Made by a program: the position numbers and the translations under genes. A DNA stretch of 64,000 nt from Planctomycetota bacterium (GTDB lineage: Bacteria > Planctomycetota > Phycisphaerae > Phycisphaerales > SM1A02): contig JAAERN010000076.1 of assembly GCA_024230295.1 (NCBI GenBank), positions 1 through 64,000 of the forward strand, read 5' to 3'. The notes under the pieces are model-generated. The model was not told the DNA's origin. It searched no databases and was given only the letters and a program-made list of their open reading frames with translations. Positions 7,936 to 17,672 of this stretch are shown one piece after another; within the stretch, counting starts at the first letter, position 1; each line of letters starts with the position of its first letter.

Positions 7936-10900
7936 TCACTCGTCCAAATGAGAATCGGCAAAGAGAAGCCTCCAACCGTGGCGGCAGTCTTCTACGACGA
8001 GATAGAGGGCCGGTACCAGAAGCAGGATGACGAAGGTGGAGAAGAGAACGCCGAAGCCGATCGATATGGCCATTGGAACCAAGAAGCGGGCCTGCAGACT
8101 GGTCTCGAAGATCATCGGCGCCAGACCGAAGAAGGTGGTCACGCTGGTGAGCAGAATCGGACGAAATCGACGGATGCCAGCGGCGCACACTGCGTCTAAC
8201 ACTGATTGATCCGGATTCTTGTCTCGGTGCATGTTGGCAGTCACAACGAGTACCAGCGAGTCGTTCACCACGACGCCACTGAGCGCAATGATGCCGAACA
8301 TGCTAATGATGCTCAGGCCGTAGTCGAGCAGGATGTGACCGAGAATCGCGCCGATGATGCCGAAGGGAATGGCAGCCATGACGACCAGCGGCTGTGAATA
8401 CGATTTGAATGGAATCGCCAGTAACGCAAAGATACCCAGCAGTGCCATCATGTAACCCACACCGAGTTGGCTGAATGTGTCGGCCTGATCTCGCTGCTCG
8501 CCCTCGAAGGACCACGACAGTCCGGGGTAGCGAGCCCCCACTGATGCTAGCAAACGGCTCTCGAGATCGGTAACGACTTGATTGGCATTGCCAACCATCT
8601 CGTTGATATCAGAAGTCACCGTGACGATCCGGCGACCATCCTTGCGAGAAATGGCCGTGTACGCACGACCCCGTTCGATCTCCACCGCTTCGCCGAAGGG
8701 CACTTCGCCGCCTGTGGGAGTGCGAAGCATCAAATTCTCGATCGTGTCAAGCGTTCGACGCTCCGACTCAGGCAGCCGCACCATCACCCGCACCTCATTG
8801 CGCCCCCGCTGCTGCCGGATAGCCTCGGCTCCATAGAACGCATGCCGTACCTGGCGTGCAACACTCGAGGCGGTCAATCCATAAGCCTTGGCTTCGGGCG
8901 TCAGTGTAAAATCAAGTTGATCCTTTCCTGTAGCCACACCACTGTCGATGTTGCTGATGCCTTGGTACTCCTTGAGCATCTTCGCAACATCTTCAGCTGC
9001 CGCATTGAGCAAATCACGATCACTGTGAGTGAGTTGCACCTCGATGGCCGACTCGGCAGGCCCGATCCTCGCGTCGAGTACGAAAGATTCCACGCCGACG
9101 AGTTCGCCAACTTCATCCCGCCATCGCCTCGCAAACTCGGCACCGCTAATCGTGCTTTCGGGATCGACCTCCAGCATCGCCGACACGACGGATGTTCCAC
9201 CACCTCCCCCGCGATCAGCATGCGGACCAAAGGCCCTCAATGCCTCACCGATCGTCGAAATATGACCGTCGACACTCGAATGCTCATCGAGACCGGCGAT
9301 CACCTCATCGGCAGCCTTTGTCAACTGGTATCGCACCCGCTCTGATTCGGCGCGTGGCACGCCAACCGGTAGCCGCACGCGAGCGGTGACCACGCCAGCA
9401 TCAATATCAGGCAAGAACGTGAAGGGGATATGTCCCCCACCGATGTAGCCGACTGAAACGGCCAGCATGGCGAGCCCGCAGGCAATCGTGATGATCCGAT
9501 GTCGCGTTGCAGCGTATACGGCGGGCCGATAGACCCTCTGAATATGCCAGCGCAGTCCTTTACCGAACAACCGGGATGGTGCAGAAACGACACGCCAAAA
9601 AACCGTATCGGCACCCTGATGCGCAAGATGCGCCGGTAACACGAAGATCGATTCAATCAATGACACGAAAAACACCGCAATCGTCACCGCAGGGATCTGC
9701 ATGAACAATTTGCCTTCGCCACCTGGCACGAAGAACATCGGCAGAAAAGCGACCATATTGGTGGTCACGGCGAAAAACACAGGACCTGCAATCTCCCTGG
9801 CGCCCAAGATGGCGGCATCGAGTGTGTTCATCCCCTCTTGCCGCTTCTCGTAGATGTTCTCCCCGACAACGACTGCATCATCCACGATGATGCCGAGAGT
9901 CACGAGGAATGCAAAGAGCGAGATCATGTTGATCGAAGCGCCAGCGATCGGCAGAAAAAGGAAAGCGCCCAGAATCGAAATCGGAATGCCAAGCATGACC
10001 CAGAATGCAAGACGCGGCTCTAAAAACAAACCGAGCAGAAGCAGCACCAGTGAAAGACCGACGAAAGCATTGCGAAGCAGAAGATCAATACGTTCTTGAT
10101 AGATCTCGGAGTCGTCGTTCCAAATCCCAACCTGCATGCCAGGAGGCATGTGCTCGCGGTATCTCGTCAACCAATCTCGCGTTGCCTCTGACACTGAAAT
10201 CGGGGTTTCGCTTCCGACGCGATAGATCTCGACGAGGGCCGCAGGCTTTCCATCAACCCATGCCCCGAGATCGATATCCCGAAGCCCCTCCCGGACATCT
10301 GCGACCTCGCCGAGCATCACGGTCGTGCCGTCGGCACGCGTGATGAGCGGCAGGGATCCAAACTCACTTGCGAAATCGCGGCGCTCCGTCGTGCGGAGCA
10401 GAACTTCGCCACCTTCCGTGCGAATCGATCCCGCCGGCAATTCCGTAGCCCCTCCTCGCACCACCGATGCGACCTGATCGAGCGTCAATCCGTATTCGCG
10501 AAGCCGCTCATCTGGTATCTCGATTGCAATTTCAAGCGGCCGCACGAATTTCAGTTCAACCTGCGTGATGCCCTTCTCAGAGAGAAGTGAGTCCCGCATA
10601 TGTTCGGCACGCGCCCGCAGGACCCGTTCATCGAAATCGCCCGCCACAGCAAGCGATACCACGCGATTTCGTACTGAGATGAGTTGGACACGGGGACGCT
10701 CGGCGTCTTCCGGGAAGGACACGATGCCGTCCACTGCGGTTTGCACATCCTGCTGCGTACGGGCATGGTCCGCGCCGAGCAAGAGTTCGATCGCCACCGA
10801 TCCACTACCTTCCCCGCCCACACTCGTCACACGCTTGACTCCATCGAGCCCAGTGACTGCATCCTCGATCGCAAGCACAATGCCCTGCTCAACCTCTTCA

Positions 10901-11100
10901 GGGCTAGCACCGGGATAAGCCACCGATACATACAGCATGTCAACCGTGAACTCGGGGAAGACCTCCTGCTTCACGCGGCTGCCAAGCACCAGTCCCCCCA
11001 CGATGAAGACGACCATCAGCAGATTGGCCGCCACCGGGTTGCGGGCCATCCAAGCGATGGCCCCGGTCCGCTGGGATGGAAGCGCCCGCGGCTCGGTCAT
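7936..11100 (-). CDS. RND family efflux pump, inner-membrane subunit
   Basis: A 1,054-residue proton-driven efflux transporter of the AcrB/HAE type. It has the N-terminal MARNPVAANLLMVVFIVGG segment and YPGASPEEVEQGI porter motif. The membrane motif LGIIVDDAVVVGENI carries the paired Asp residues of the proton relay. It also has two large periplasmic halves and a second six-helix block. The VDDA rather than VDGA form argues against a heavy-metal (CzcA) pump. It begins with ATG 11100, inside an ATGA overlap with the membrane fusion gene, so pump and adaptor are coupled. Substrates unknown; regulation is probably by the TetR protein that heads the operon. Confidence 0.95.
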   Translation of the reverse strand: MTEPRALPSQRTGAIAWMARNPVAANLLMVVFIVGGLVLGSRVKQEVFPEFTVDMLYVSVAYPGASPEEVEQGIVLAIEDAVTGLDGVKRVTSVGGEGSGSVAIELLLGADHARTQQDVQTAVDGIVSFPEDAERPRVQLISVRNRVVSLAVAGDFDERVLRARAEHMRDSLLSEKGITQVELKFVRPLEIAIEIPDERLREYGLTLDQVASVVRGGATELPAGSIRTEGGEVLLRTTERRDFASEFGSLPLITRADGTTVMLGEVADVREGLRDIDLGAWVDGKPAALVEIYRVGSETPISVSEATRDWLTRYREHMPPGMQVGIWNDDSEIYQERIDLLLRNAFVGLSLVLLLLGLFLEPRLAFWVMLGIPISILGAFLFLPIAGASINMISLFAFLVTLGIIVDDAVVVGENIYEKRQEGMNTLDAAILGAREIAGPVFFAVTTNMVAFLPMFFVPGGEGKLFMQIPAVTIAVFFVSLIESIFVLPAHLAHQGADTVFWRVVSAPSRLFGKGLRWHIQRVYRPAVYAATRHRIITIACGLAMLAVSVGYIGGGHIPFTFLPDIDAGVVTARVRLPVGVPRAESERVRYQLTKAADEVIAGLDEHSSVDGHISTIGEALRAFGPHADRGGGGGTSVVSAMLEVDPESTISGAEFARRWRDEVGELVGVESFVLDARIGPAESAIEVQLTHSDRDLLNAAAEDVAKMLKEYQGISNIDSGVATGKDQLDFTLTPEAKAYGLTASSVARQVRHAFYGAEAIRQQRGRNEVRVMVRLPESERRTLDTIENLMLRTPTGGEVPFGEAVEIERGRAYTAISRKDGRRIVTVTSDINEMVGNANQVVTDLESRLLASVGARYPGLSWSFEGEQRDQADTFSQLGVGYMMALLGIFALLAIPFKSYSQPLVVMAAIPFGIIGAILGHILLDYGLSIISMFGIIALSGVVVNDSLVLVVTANMHRDKNPDQSVLDAVCAAGIRRFRPILLTSVTTFFGLAPMIFETSLQARFLVPMAISIGFGVLFSTFVILLLVPALYLVVEDCRHGWRLLFADSHLDE

Positions 11101-12290
11101 TGCTGTTGCTCTCGCTGGAGCAATTTGCCCGGTGCCGCGGCAGGAATGGGGCTCGTCACGATTGCTTCGCCTGCCGCAAGTTCAACACGAGCAAACACCG
11201 ATGCGGCGTCTCCGCTCATGATCTCAATATCTCGAAAGATCAGTCGATTATCTATCCCGGCAATCCAAACACGATCTCCTTCACGCACCGCGCTTCGCGG
11301 AAGCGATCGCACGTCTGCTATGTGCGGCCCTTCGAGTTGTACCTGCACGTAGGATCCGATCAGGAGCGGAACGGAACGAGCTTGAGACTGCGAGAGCGGA
11401 TTCGGCACCGTGACGAGAACGCGAGCGAGCCGTCCGACCGGATCCACGCTGCCTGTTAGTCCGGCCACACGCCCTTCGTACGTCGTAGCCTCACCCCCAC
11501 CGGTTGCAAGGGACACGACTGCCAATCGTTCATCGGAGCCACCCGACCCCAGGTCAAGCGAAGCAACATCATCAAGCGGGATACCAATCTCCACCCAGTA
11601 CTCGTCGGTGCCGACGAGCGTACCGAGCGCTGTACTTGCTGAGACCATTTCGCCGATCTCGGCCGACTCATTCAGCACCATGGCGTTGAATGGCGCCGTC
11701 ACAACTGTCCGATCGACCGCAAGCTGCGCTTGGCCGAGGCGGCTCTCGGCAGATTCAACGGCAGCCTGCTTCTCGGCAAGGTGCGGCTTTCGAAGCGCCA
11801 TACGGCTACCGGCATCGCCAGAGGCAACCTCGTCGCCGAGAAGTTCCCAGTCGCGCTGCGCGACTCGGCCGCGGCCTTCCTCAAGTTCGAGGTTGAAGCG
11901 AGCGGTCGCGAGGCTAGACTCCGCTTGCCGAAGCAGCAGTACATAATCGCGATCGTCAATCTTTGCGATGGAATCCCCCACTGCAAAGACACCGCCCGGC
12001 ACGAATGTTGAATCGACTTCAAGCAAGCGACCACTGACTTCGGGCCGCAACGTGAGCTTTCGCGAAGGTGTCACCGTTCCCCACGCCGTAACATCAAGGC
12101 TCATCTCAACAAGAGGTGGCTCGATCACGCGAACGACTGCTGCGGATTCCTCGACGGGAACAAGTTCCGGCGCCGGCTTGCTGCTGAAAAGCAGCCAACC
12201 AGCCCACAGCCCAACCGCGAGAATGAGCGGCGGAACCACGAGCCGGATGAGCATTGCAACAGGCCTCAAAGCGCGTACGGCGGGGCTCAT
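11097..12290 (-). CDS. RND efflux membrane fusion protein (HlyD/AcrA type)
   Basis: A 397-residue periplasmic adaptor. One N-terminal membrane segment (about residues 14-33) is followed by a biotinyl-lipoyl-like half (LTLRPEVSGRLLEV), a helical hairpin of about residues 120-190, the second lipoyl half (VTAPFNAMVLNESAEIGEMV) and C-terminal beta-barrel domains. It links the pump to the outer membrane factor. Both ends sit in ATGA overlaps: 12287-12290 upstream and 11097-11100 downstream. Confidence 0.93.
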   Translation of the reverse strand: MSPAVRALRPVAMLIRLVVPPLILAVGLWAGWLLFSSKPAPELVPVEESAAVVRVIEPPLVEMSLDVTAWGTVTPSRKLTLRPEVSGRLLEVDSTFVPGGVFAVGDSIAKIDDRDYVLLLRQAESSLATARFNLELEEGRGRVAQRDWELLGDEVASGDAGSRMALRKPHLAEKQAAVESAESRLGQAQLAVDRTVVTAPFNAMVLNESAEIGEMVSASTALGTLVGTDEYWVEIGIPLDDVASLDLGSGGSDERLAVVSLATGGGEATTYEGRVAGLTGSVDPVGRLARVLVTVPNPLSQSQARSVPLLIGSYVQVQLEGPHIADVRSLPRSAVREGDRVWIAGIDNRLIFRDIEIMSGDAASVFARVELAAGEAIVTSPIPAAAPGKLLQREQQQ

Positions 12291-13729
12291 GCCTCGTTCT
12301 CCTCTTCAAGCGATGTGCCGGCCTGATGCTCGAGTTCCGCGTCTACTGGTGGCGGCGTGAGTTCGTGCATCCACGTGCCGCCAAGTGCGCGGTACAGGCT
12401 GGCTCGATAGGCCAGCAGTTGCTTGTGAGCACTGACTTGCTGCCTTTGCAGCGACTGCTGTGTCTGCACGGCGCTGATGACATCGAGATATTCCGCGACG
12501 CCATCGGTGTAACTGGTTCGAGCGGCCTGCAACTGGCGTTCGGCAAGCTTGATCTGAGCTGCAATTTCAGCCAGCAACTCAATCTGATTGCGTTCGCGGT
12601 CAAGAGCGTCTTCCACTTCCTGTAAAGCCTTGAGAAAAGCCTCCGAGAATGCGTCAAGCCGCTCTTGAACAATCGCGCGGCGGCGGACAACTTCCGCGCC
12701 ACGGCGGTCACCATCAAAGAGTGGTTGCAGGAGCGATCCCCCGACACTGGCCATGCCGCTGTTGAATGGACTCGCGAAACTGCTTGACAGGAAATCGTAT
12801 CCGAGCGAGAAGGAAATCGTCGGCAGCATGTTCGCAACCGCAGCCGCGACTTCATGGTCAGCCGCGGCCAGACGATCGCGTGCGGCCCGCAGATCCGGAC
12901 GGGCCGAAACGAGATTCGCTGGTGACCCGAGTACAGGTAATGGGGGCAATTCAGGAAGCGATGTTTCGATAAGGGCTAGGTCGAATGCCTCTGGTGGATT
13001 CCCCTGCAGCACATTGAGCGCATTCATGCTTGTTTCGAGTTGAGACCGCGCTGGCGGCAGTTGAATGCGAACGCCCTCGAGTTGCTGGCGCTGCTGGTAG
13101 ACCTGAAGCGCATCGGTGAGGCCGTTGGCATATCGGTACTCGACAGCCTGCAGGAGTTTCTCACTGAGAAAGATCTGCTCTTCGATGACCTTGATAAGTT
13201 CGGCCTGCTCACGAATCGTGAACCAAGTGTCCGTCACCGTGCCGGTAAGCAACAACGCCGTGTGATCGACATCCTGCCGCGATGCAAGCGCAGCAAGGAC
13301 CGCCGCTTCAGTTTGATTAGCGATCTTTCGCCACAGGTCAATCTCCCACGAGAGACCGAAGCCGACCGCCCAACTGCTGGAATAGGTGATTCCGGATGAT
13401 GAATCACCGCGATTGCGAGCAGCGCTGCTCGTGAGGTTGACTTCGGGAAGCAGAGAGGCGCCCGTGATTCGAGCGGTCGCCGCAGCCTGCGCAAGTCGCG
13501 ACCAGGCCTGACTCAGATTGAGGTTGGACGAGAGTGCCGCGTCGACCTGCGCATCGAGCACGGGATCGTCGAAGGCCTGCCACCACCTGATCGGCGGTTC
13601 GATGACGCCTCCTACCTCAGAGAAACTCGACGGCGAGCCGACCTGCGGCATGGTCCGAGTCGGGATCTCGACAGGGTTGCACGAACACATCGTGGCAACG
13701 CCAGTGATGATGACGATCAGGCGCGTCAT
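12287..13729 (-). CDS. Outer membrane efflux factor (TolC/NodT family), probable lipoprotein
   Basis: A 480-residue OprM/NodT-type channel. The N-terminus has a hydrophobic signal with MCSC at residues 14-17; Cys17 is a plausible lipid-attachment site, with Ser at -1, although the box is not canonical. The body carries the family's WWQAFDDPVLDAQVDAAL opening and two repeated long helical hairpins. The start ATG 13729 overlaps the stop of the tetR gene (ATGA, 13726-13729). An ORF start at 13774 is inside tetR and rejected. Confidence 0.92.
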   Translation of the reverse strand: MTRLIVIITGVATMCSCNPVEIPTRTMPQVGSPSSFSEVGGVIEPPIRWWQAFDDPVLDAQVDAALSSNLNLSQAWSRLAQAAATARITGASLLPEVNLTSSAARNRGDSSSGITYSSSWAVGFGLSWEIDLWRKIANQTEAAVLAALASRQDVDHTALLLTGTVTDTWFTIREQAELIKVIEEQIFLSEKLLQAVEYRYANGLTDALQVYQQRQQLEGVRIQLPPARSQLETSMNALNVLQGNPPEAFDLALIETSLPELPPLPVLGSPANLVSARPDLRAARDRLAAADHEVAAAVANMLPTISFSLGYDFLSSSFASPFNSGMASVGGSLLQPLFDGDRRGAEVVRRRAIVQERLDAFSEAFLKALQEVEDALDRERNQIELLAEIAAQIKLAERQLQAARTSYTDGVAEYLDVISAVQTQQSLQRQQVSAHKQLLAYRASLYRALGGTWMHELTPPPVDAELEHQAGTSLEEENEA

Positions 13730-14343
13730 GTCTCCGCATCCACGTTGGAAGTATCGAATGATCGGAGCGCCCACTTCGTGATATGGGAGGCGATCTCATC
13801 GGCATCCTCGTATCCGAAGTGCGGAGGATCAAGTCGTTCAAGCATTGCGCGGCCGGTATGAAAGACGAGACATTGGCCGACAATGGCAACACACTGCAGT
13901 TTGAGTGCACGTTCGTCGAGACTTCCACCACATGCCGCGTCAACCAACCGCCCGAGTTCCATGAACACCGGCTGGACCGCTCCCTTAGCCAGATAATCGA
14001 GCGCCTCGGTCGGCTCGGCCATCTCTCGGGCCATCAGACGCCCGACATCGGTCCCCCCTGAATGCAGCAGTCGCCGTACATACCACGCAATCCAAGCACC
14101 AAGTTGCTTGGCCGGATGATCTGGCTCATCGGCAAGGAGCGGCATGGGCTCGCCAATTCCGGCATTGCGGTAGGCGTGCTGCAGCACTTCGGCATAGAGA
14201 GAGGTCTTGTCGTGGAAGTGATAGTTGACCGCCGCCACATTGGCCCCCGCCTGATCGCAGATATCCCGCACCGTGCCAGCATGGAAACCATGCTCAGCAA
14301 AGACGGCCATCGCAGCATTCAGAATGTCCTCTTTGGTACTCAC
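13726..14343 (-). CDS. TetR/AcrR family transcriptional regulator (CecR-like)
   Basis: A 205-residue repressor. Residues 1-50 form the TetR DNA-binding domain: ILNAAMAVFAEHGFHAGTVRDI, then the recognition segment ANVAAVNYHFHDKTSLY, which is close to CecR/YbiH-type regulators. The C-terminal ligand domain is all-helical. It starts at GTG 14343. As the first gene of the efflux operon, coupled to it by ATGA, it probably controls itself and the pump through the palindrome 31 bp upstream (14374-14400). Ligand unknown. Confidence 0.92.
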   Translation of the reverse strand: MSTKEDILNAAMAVFAEHGFHAGTVRDICDQAGANVAAVNYHFHDKTSLYAEVLQHAYRNAGIGEPMPLLADEPDHPAKQLGAWIAWYVRRLLHSGGTDVGRLMAREMAEPTEALDYLAKGAVQPVFMELGRLVDAACGGSLDERALKLQCVAIVGQCLVFHTGRAMLERLDPPHFGYEDADEIASHITKWALRSFDTSNVDAET

Positions 14344-14373
14344 TCGCTATGACCCCGCAGTCCAATCTGGATC

Positions 14374-14400
14374 CAAACATACGTTTTAAACATCTGTTTG
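14374..14400. promoter_or_regulatory. Candidate TetR operator palindrome
   Basis: A 27-bp imperfect palindrome, CAAACA at 374-379 and TGTTTG at 395-400, sits 31 bp upstream of the tetR GTG. Ten-base arms match at 8 of 10 positions, with AT-rich sequence between them. Size and position fit an autoregulatory TetR operator. No direct proof. Confidence 0.55.
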
Positions 14401-14571
14401 ATTACTGTAACTCAAGCGTGCGACTGGTGCAATGAGTTCTTTCCGACAACTGCAGCGAGAACCCCCTGTTGGTGGATACCCGCATTCACGCCCCTATAGC
14501 GAAGCCCTGCGGGACGTCAGCAATCTGCTCATAGTGCTCGAAACCGGGACGGTTGCACCGGGGAGGGCTGG

Positions 14572-15381
14572 TCAGAGTTCCAGGGGCTGGACGCAAACGC
14601 CCTCATCATCGACCCGGATCAGGGATTGCTCAGGCACCTCATGCCACGCAAACTCTTCGGTATCGAGCGGCTCTGAAACGATAAGCCTCGCATGCTGATC
14701 CAACTGCGTAGTCGAGCCATCGCAATTGCAGAGGTTCAGCCCTGAACCCCAGTACAAACTCGGTGCTGCCGCACCTACTGCAAAGCGCGCGCACCAGAGA
14801 CTATCGCCGCCCGTCGCTGCGATTGACATCATGAACGGGTCGTCGACATTCGCCTCATCGCGAAGTTCCAGAATCGTGTTAATCATGCCGGTGATGCCAG
14901 CGACAGGATCTTCGCGGAGTCCATGCGTCAAGGCCAATGCAAACAACGACTCCGAGTCAGTCTGCCCTTCCCGATCACCGAACCACGGATCGGCGAGTCG
15001 CGCGTCGATCGCTCGCTGCATGACCTTGAATCCGCCCACATCACCGTTGTGCTGAAACAGCCAGTTTCCCATCAGAAACGGGTGCGTGTTGGTGCGTGAC
15101 ACGATCCCCTGCGTGACGGCACGCACATGCGCGAGAAAGAGCCCGCTTCGCGTATGCCGAGCAAGGCTCTTCACGTTTTCGTCATTCCATGCAGCTCGCG
15201 TCTCGCGATACTGACCGGGATCCGGATCGTCTGTGTACCACCCGATGCCGACACCGTCACCATTGACTACCCACGAACTCTGCGTGGCGTGTTTGGACTG
15301 CACAAGGAGCGAGTGCTCCGGGTCATGCAGCAAGGTACTGAGTCGAATCTCGGGTCCGTGATAGGCAAGCCAGCGGCACAT
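14572..15381 (-). CDS. Class II glutamine amidotransferase (YafJ/EgtC-like)
   Basis: A 269-residue Ntn-type amidotransferase domain standing alone. The N-terminus MCRWLAYHGP exposes Cys2, the nucleophile after removal of Met1, which fixes the ATG at 15381. Further signatures are the SLLVQSKHA segment, GIGWYTD, FLAHVRAVTQG, THPFLMGNWLFQHNGD and a TDSESLFAL helix. The family hydrolyses a gamma-glutamyl amide; EgtC acts in ergothioneine synthesis, while YafJ's role is not established. No ergothioneine genes are adjacent. It lies 32 bp after the formyltransferase gene on the same strand. The 228 bp between it and tetR hold the candidate operator and nothing else I can call. Confidence 0.9.
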   Translation of the reverse strand: MCRWLAYHGPEIRLSTLLHDPEHSLLVQSKHATQSSWVVNGDGVGIGWYTDDPDPGQYRETRAAWNDENVKSLARHTRSGLFLAHVRAVTQGIVSRTNTHPFLMGNWLFQHNGDVGGFKVMQRAIDARLADPWFGDREGQTDSESLFALALTHGLREDPVAGITGMINTILELRDEANVDDPFMMSIAATGGDSLWCARFAVGAAAPSLYWGSGLNLCNCDGSTTQLDQHARLIVSEPLDTEEFAWHEVPEQSLIRVDDEGVCVQPLEL

Positions 15382-15413
15382 ACAGCGGCAGGATAGCGAC
15401 TGGCGGTCACTTC

Positions 15414-16202
15414 CTACCTAAGGCGGTGGCCGGAGGCCTTGAGGCGCTTGAGATCTTCTCGCGTCGGCATCGTGTAATCGGTCGCCTCGGATTCGTCGTT
15501 GGGCATCGTGTCGTAGTCGCCAGCCTCAACGAGGCGGATGCACTCGATGATGGCCTCGGCGGCCAGATCCTTCGAACGCGTCATGATGTCCTCGACCGTA
15601 TCTCGCGGCCAGATGCGATATCGGCGCTGCACGATGATCGGTCCGTCGTCGAGTTTCTCGTTGACCAGGTGCACGCTCACGCCCCCCTCCTGCTCACCAT
15701 TGGCAAGCGTCCAGAAACTCGGCATGAGCCCCCTGTACTTGGGAAGCAGCGCGCCGTGGCAATTGACGATTCCCTTCGGTGTCTGCTCCCGAAGTTTCTT
15801 GCCATAGAACTGCGTGCCGCTGATCGACACGATGAATTCCACGCCTTCTTCTCGCAAGTGCTCGCGAAACTCGTCGCTGTTGACGTTGACCGCCTCGGTC
15901 ACTGGCACGCCGTACTTTCTCGCCACTGCCTTGACGCTGTAGCAGGTCCGAGTAGAGCCAAGCCATTCGTTGAAAACCTTGCCCGCGATCTTGCGGCACA
16001 GGAACTTCCGGAGTTTCCACTGGAAGTAGCCGAATCCATACAGTTTGAACAGGTCCAGCGCAGTTCCGACAAGCCCCCGCTTGCCCTGCGCCACAGACTG
16101 GATATTGATCCCGGCGGTCGAATCTGCAAACTCCCGCAAGTACTTATCGAGCACCTTGGGAAGGAGAAACGGCTCGTTCTGAATGAATACGTACTTCTTC
16201 AC
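15414..16202 (-). CDS. Formyltransferase-fold protein
   Basis: A 262-residue protein of the methionyl-tRNA/sugar formyltransferase fold. The catalytic region is GIVNCHGALLPKYRGLMPSF (Asn and His of the N-H-D triad) followed by LDDGPIIVQRRY with the Asp. It lacks the C-terminal OB domain of Fmt and has an unusual N-terminal region of about 90 residues, so it is not initiator-tRNA formyltransferase. Transfer of a formyl group to an amino sugar is the best inference, because it is coupled by GTGA (16199-16202) to a glycosyltransferase. Start is GTG 16202. Confidence 0.82.
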   Translation of the reverse strand: MKKYVFIQNEPFLLPKVLDKYLREFADSTAGINIQSVAQGKRGLVGTALDLFKLYGFGYFQWKLRKFLCRKIAGKVFNEWLGSTRTCYSVKAVARKYGVPVTEAVNVNSDEFREHLREEGVEFIVSISGTQFYGKKLREQTPKGIVNCHGALLPKYRGLMPSFWTLANGEQEGGVSVHLVNEKLDDGPIIVQRRYRIWPRDTVEDIMTRSKDLAAEAIIECIRLVEAGDYDTMPNDESEATDYTMPTREDLKRLKASGHRLR

Positions 16203-17434
16203 GACTTCTCTTCTACCTCATCACAGAATCGCCCGCACAAAATCGCCTTGGAATAGGCGCCTCGGATGGTCTCCTGCGCCCGTTGCCCCATCTCCCGAAG
16301 TACCTCGGGGGGCGTCGATCGAATCTCTTCAAGAACACGCCTGGCCCCTTCCACATCGCCGTGCGGAATATGCCAGCCAATGTTGTTCTCACGAACGAGA
16401 TCCGAGGCATGGCACGGGTCTGGGGCCAACAGAAGAATGGGCCTCCCTACCGCCATCGCACCGTAGATCTTGCATGGATGCACGATACCGACCACATCGT
16501 CGCCCACCGACACCAGATGAACATCGGCAGCGCTCAGCGAATACCGAAGCGTCTCAAGTGGCTGATACGGAAGCGACCGCACATTACTTGGATGCTCTGA
16601 TGCAATCGTGTCATCGACAAGCTGCTTGCCGACGCCGCCACCAATGAAGAGAAACTCCAAGCCGTCGTCGTCTTGCATCAACAAGGCGGCGTCCAGCACA
16701 GTCTTGATCGGTGTGGAAAAGCCGTGATTCCCGCTATACATCACGACGAACTTGTTGCCCTCGACGTGCTGCTCCCGCCACGGGTTGTCTACGTGGTCGA
16801 TCATCTCCATGTGGTCATCATGCGGCCAGGGTGGCATGACCACAGTCTTGGCTTCCACGTCGCGCTTCTTCAGGAGACGCGCCAACATGAACCGATCGAG
16901 CGCCACGACGCGCCTCGCACGCCCAAGAACGCGGCGATTCAACCAGTTCATGATCCGAACCGGCAGCGAACCGTCCTTGACCTTGCCCAACTCAATGACC
17001 TGATCAGGGTTGACGTCCATGACCCAGTAAATGATCGGCTTAAATCGGAGCCAAGAGATCACGAGGGCCGCGATCGGACACATCGGCGGTGATGTACTGA
17101 CGATGATCCTGTCAACGCCGCGGGCAAAGAGCCCGCGAAAGATCTGCTGAAACATGAGAAGCAGGCCGCCGAGAATGCGGAGCGGAATCGAAGCCTTCCC
17201 GAAACTTGAAAGCGGCATACGCCGAATCTCGACGCCGTCCCGCAGTTCCCGTAGGGGAAACTTCTGCGATGGATCGTCGTACCCGCGTGCTGCCGCATAC
17301 ACGACGACGCGATATCCCCTCTCGACGAGTTCCACAGCCGCATCGTGCAAGTACTGACCGACTGCGGCTGGATCTGGCACATAGACCTGCGTGAGAACAA
17401 GAATGGTGCCGCGAGTTGGAGGCGACGTACTCAT
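16199..17434 (-). CDS. Glycosyltransferase family 4 (WbuB-like)
   Basis: A 411-residue GT-B enzyme. The N-terminal half opens ILVLTQVYVPDPAAVGQYLHD and holds the acceptor side. The C-terminal half carries KFVVMYSGNHGFSTPIKTVL and FLFIGGGVGKQLV, then VGIVHPCKIYGAMAVGRPIL, the nucleotide-sugar binding region with the EX7E-like site replaced by a His-Pro-Cys-Lys stretch as in WbuB-type enzymes. It is probably cytoplasmic, acting on lipid-linked glycan. Start ATG 17434. The 238 bp upstream, up to the sulfotransferase stop at 17673, contain no convincing gene. Confidence 0.88.
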   Translation of the reverse strand: MSTSPPTRGTILVLTQVYVPDPAAVGQYLHDAAVELVERGYRVVVYAAARGYDDPSQKFPLRELRDGVEIRRMPLSSFGKASIPLRILGGLLLMFQQIFRGLFARGVDRIIVSTSPPMCPIAALVISWLRFKPIIYWVMDVNPDQVIELGKVKDGSLPVRIMNWLNRRVLGRARRVVALDRFMLARLLKKRDVEAKTVVMPPWPHDDHMEMIDHVDNPWREQHVEGNKFVVMYSGNHGFSTPIKTVLDAALLMQDDDGLEFLFIGGGVGKQLVDDTIASEHPSNVRSLPYQPLETLRYSLSAADVHLVSVGDDVVGIVHPCKIYGAMAVGRPILLLAPDPCHASDLVRENNIGWHIPHGDVEGARRVLEEIRSTPPEVLREMGQRAQETIRGAYSKAILCGRFCDEVEEKS

Positions 17435-17672
17435 AAGGGTCCGATCCGTGTTTTCTCTGCTGGGCAACCACCATTGAATGCGTGGTGCCAAGACTCCTCA
17501 AATCGGTCTTCTTGGCCTTGATTCTGAGATACAAGCCGCAGATCGGTGAGAAATAGCACTCTCACAGCTGACCGCAACAAATACCGACCACGACCTCATT
17601 CTCTGCTCTTTGCCACCACCACCGCAGCTCGCCAAGCCTTTGCAAATCAAAGAGATAGCGAATCCGACGGGG

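Noticed and set aside
8578-9345. 255-residue plus-strand frame inside the RND gene
   Set aside because: Antisense frame without motifs; the RND protein is complete and well supported.
17463-17489. Hairpin GGCAaCCAC/GTGGTGCC between the sulfotransferase and glycosyltransferase genes
   Set aside because: It has a bulge and no T tract on the minus strand, so a terminator is not supported.
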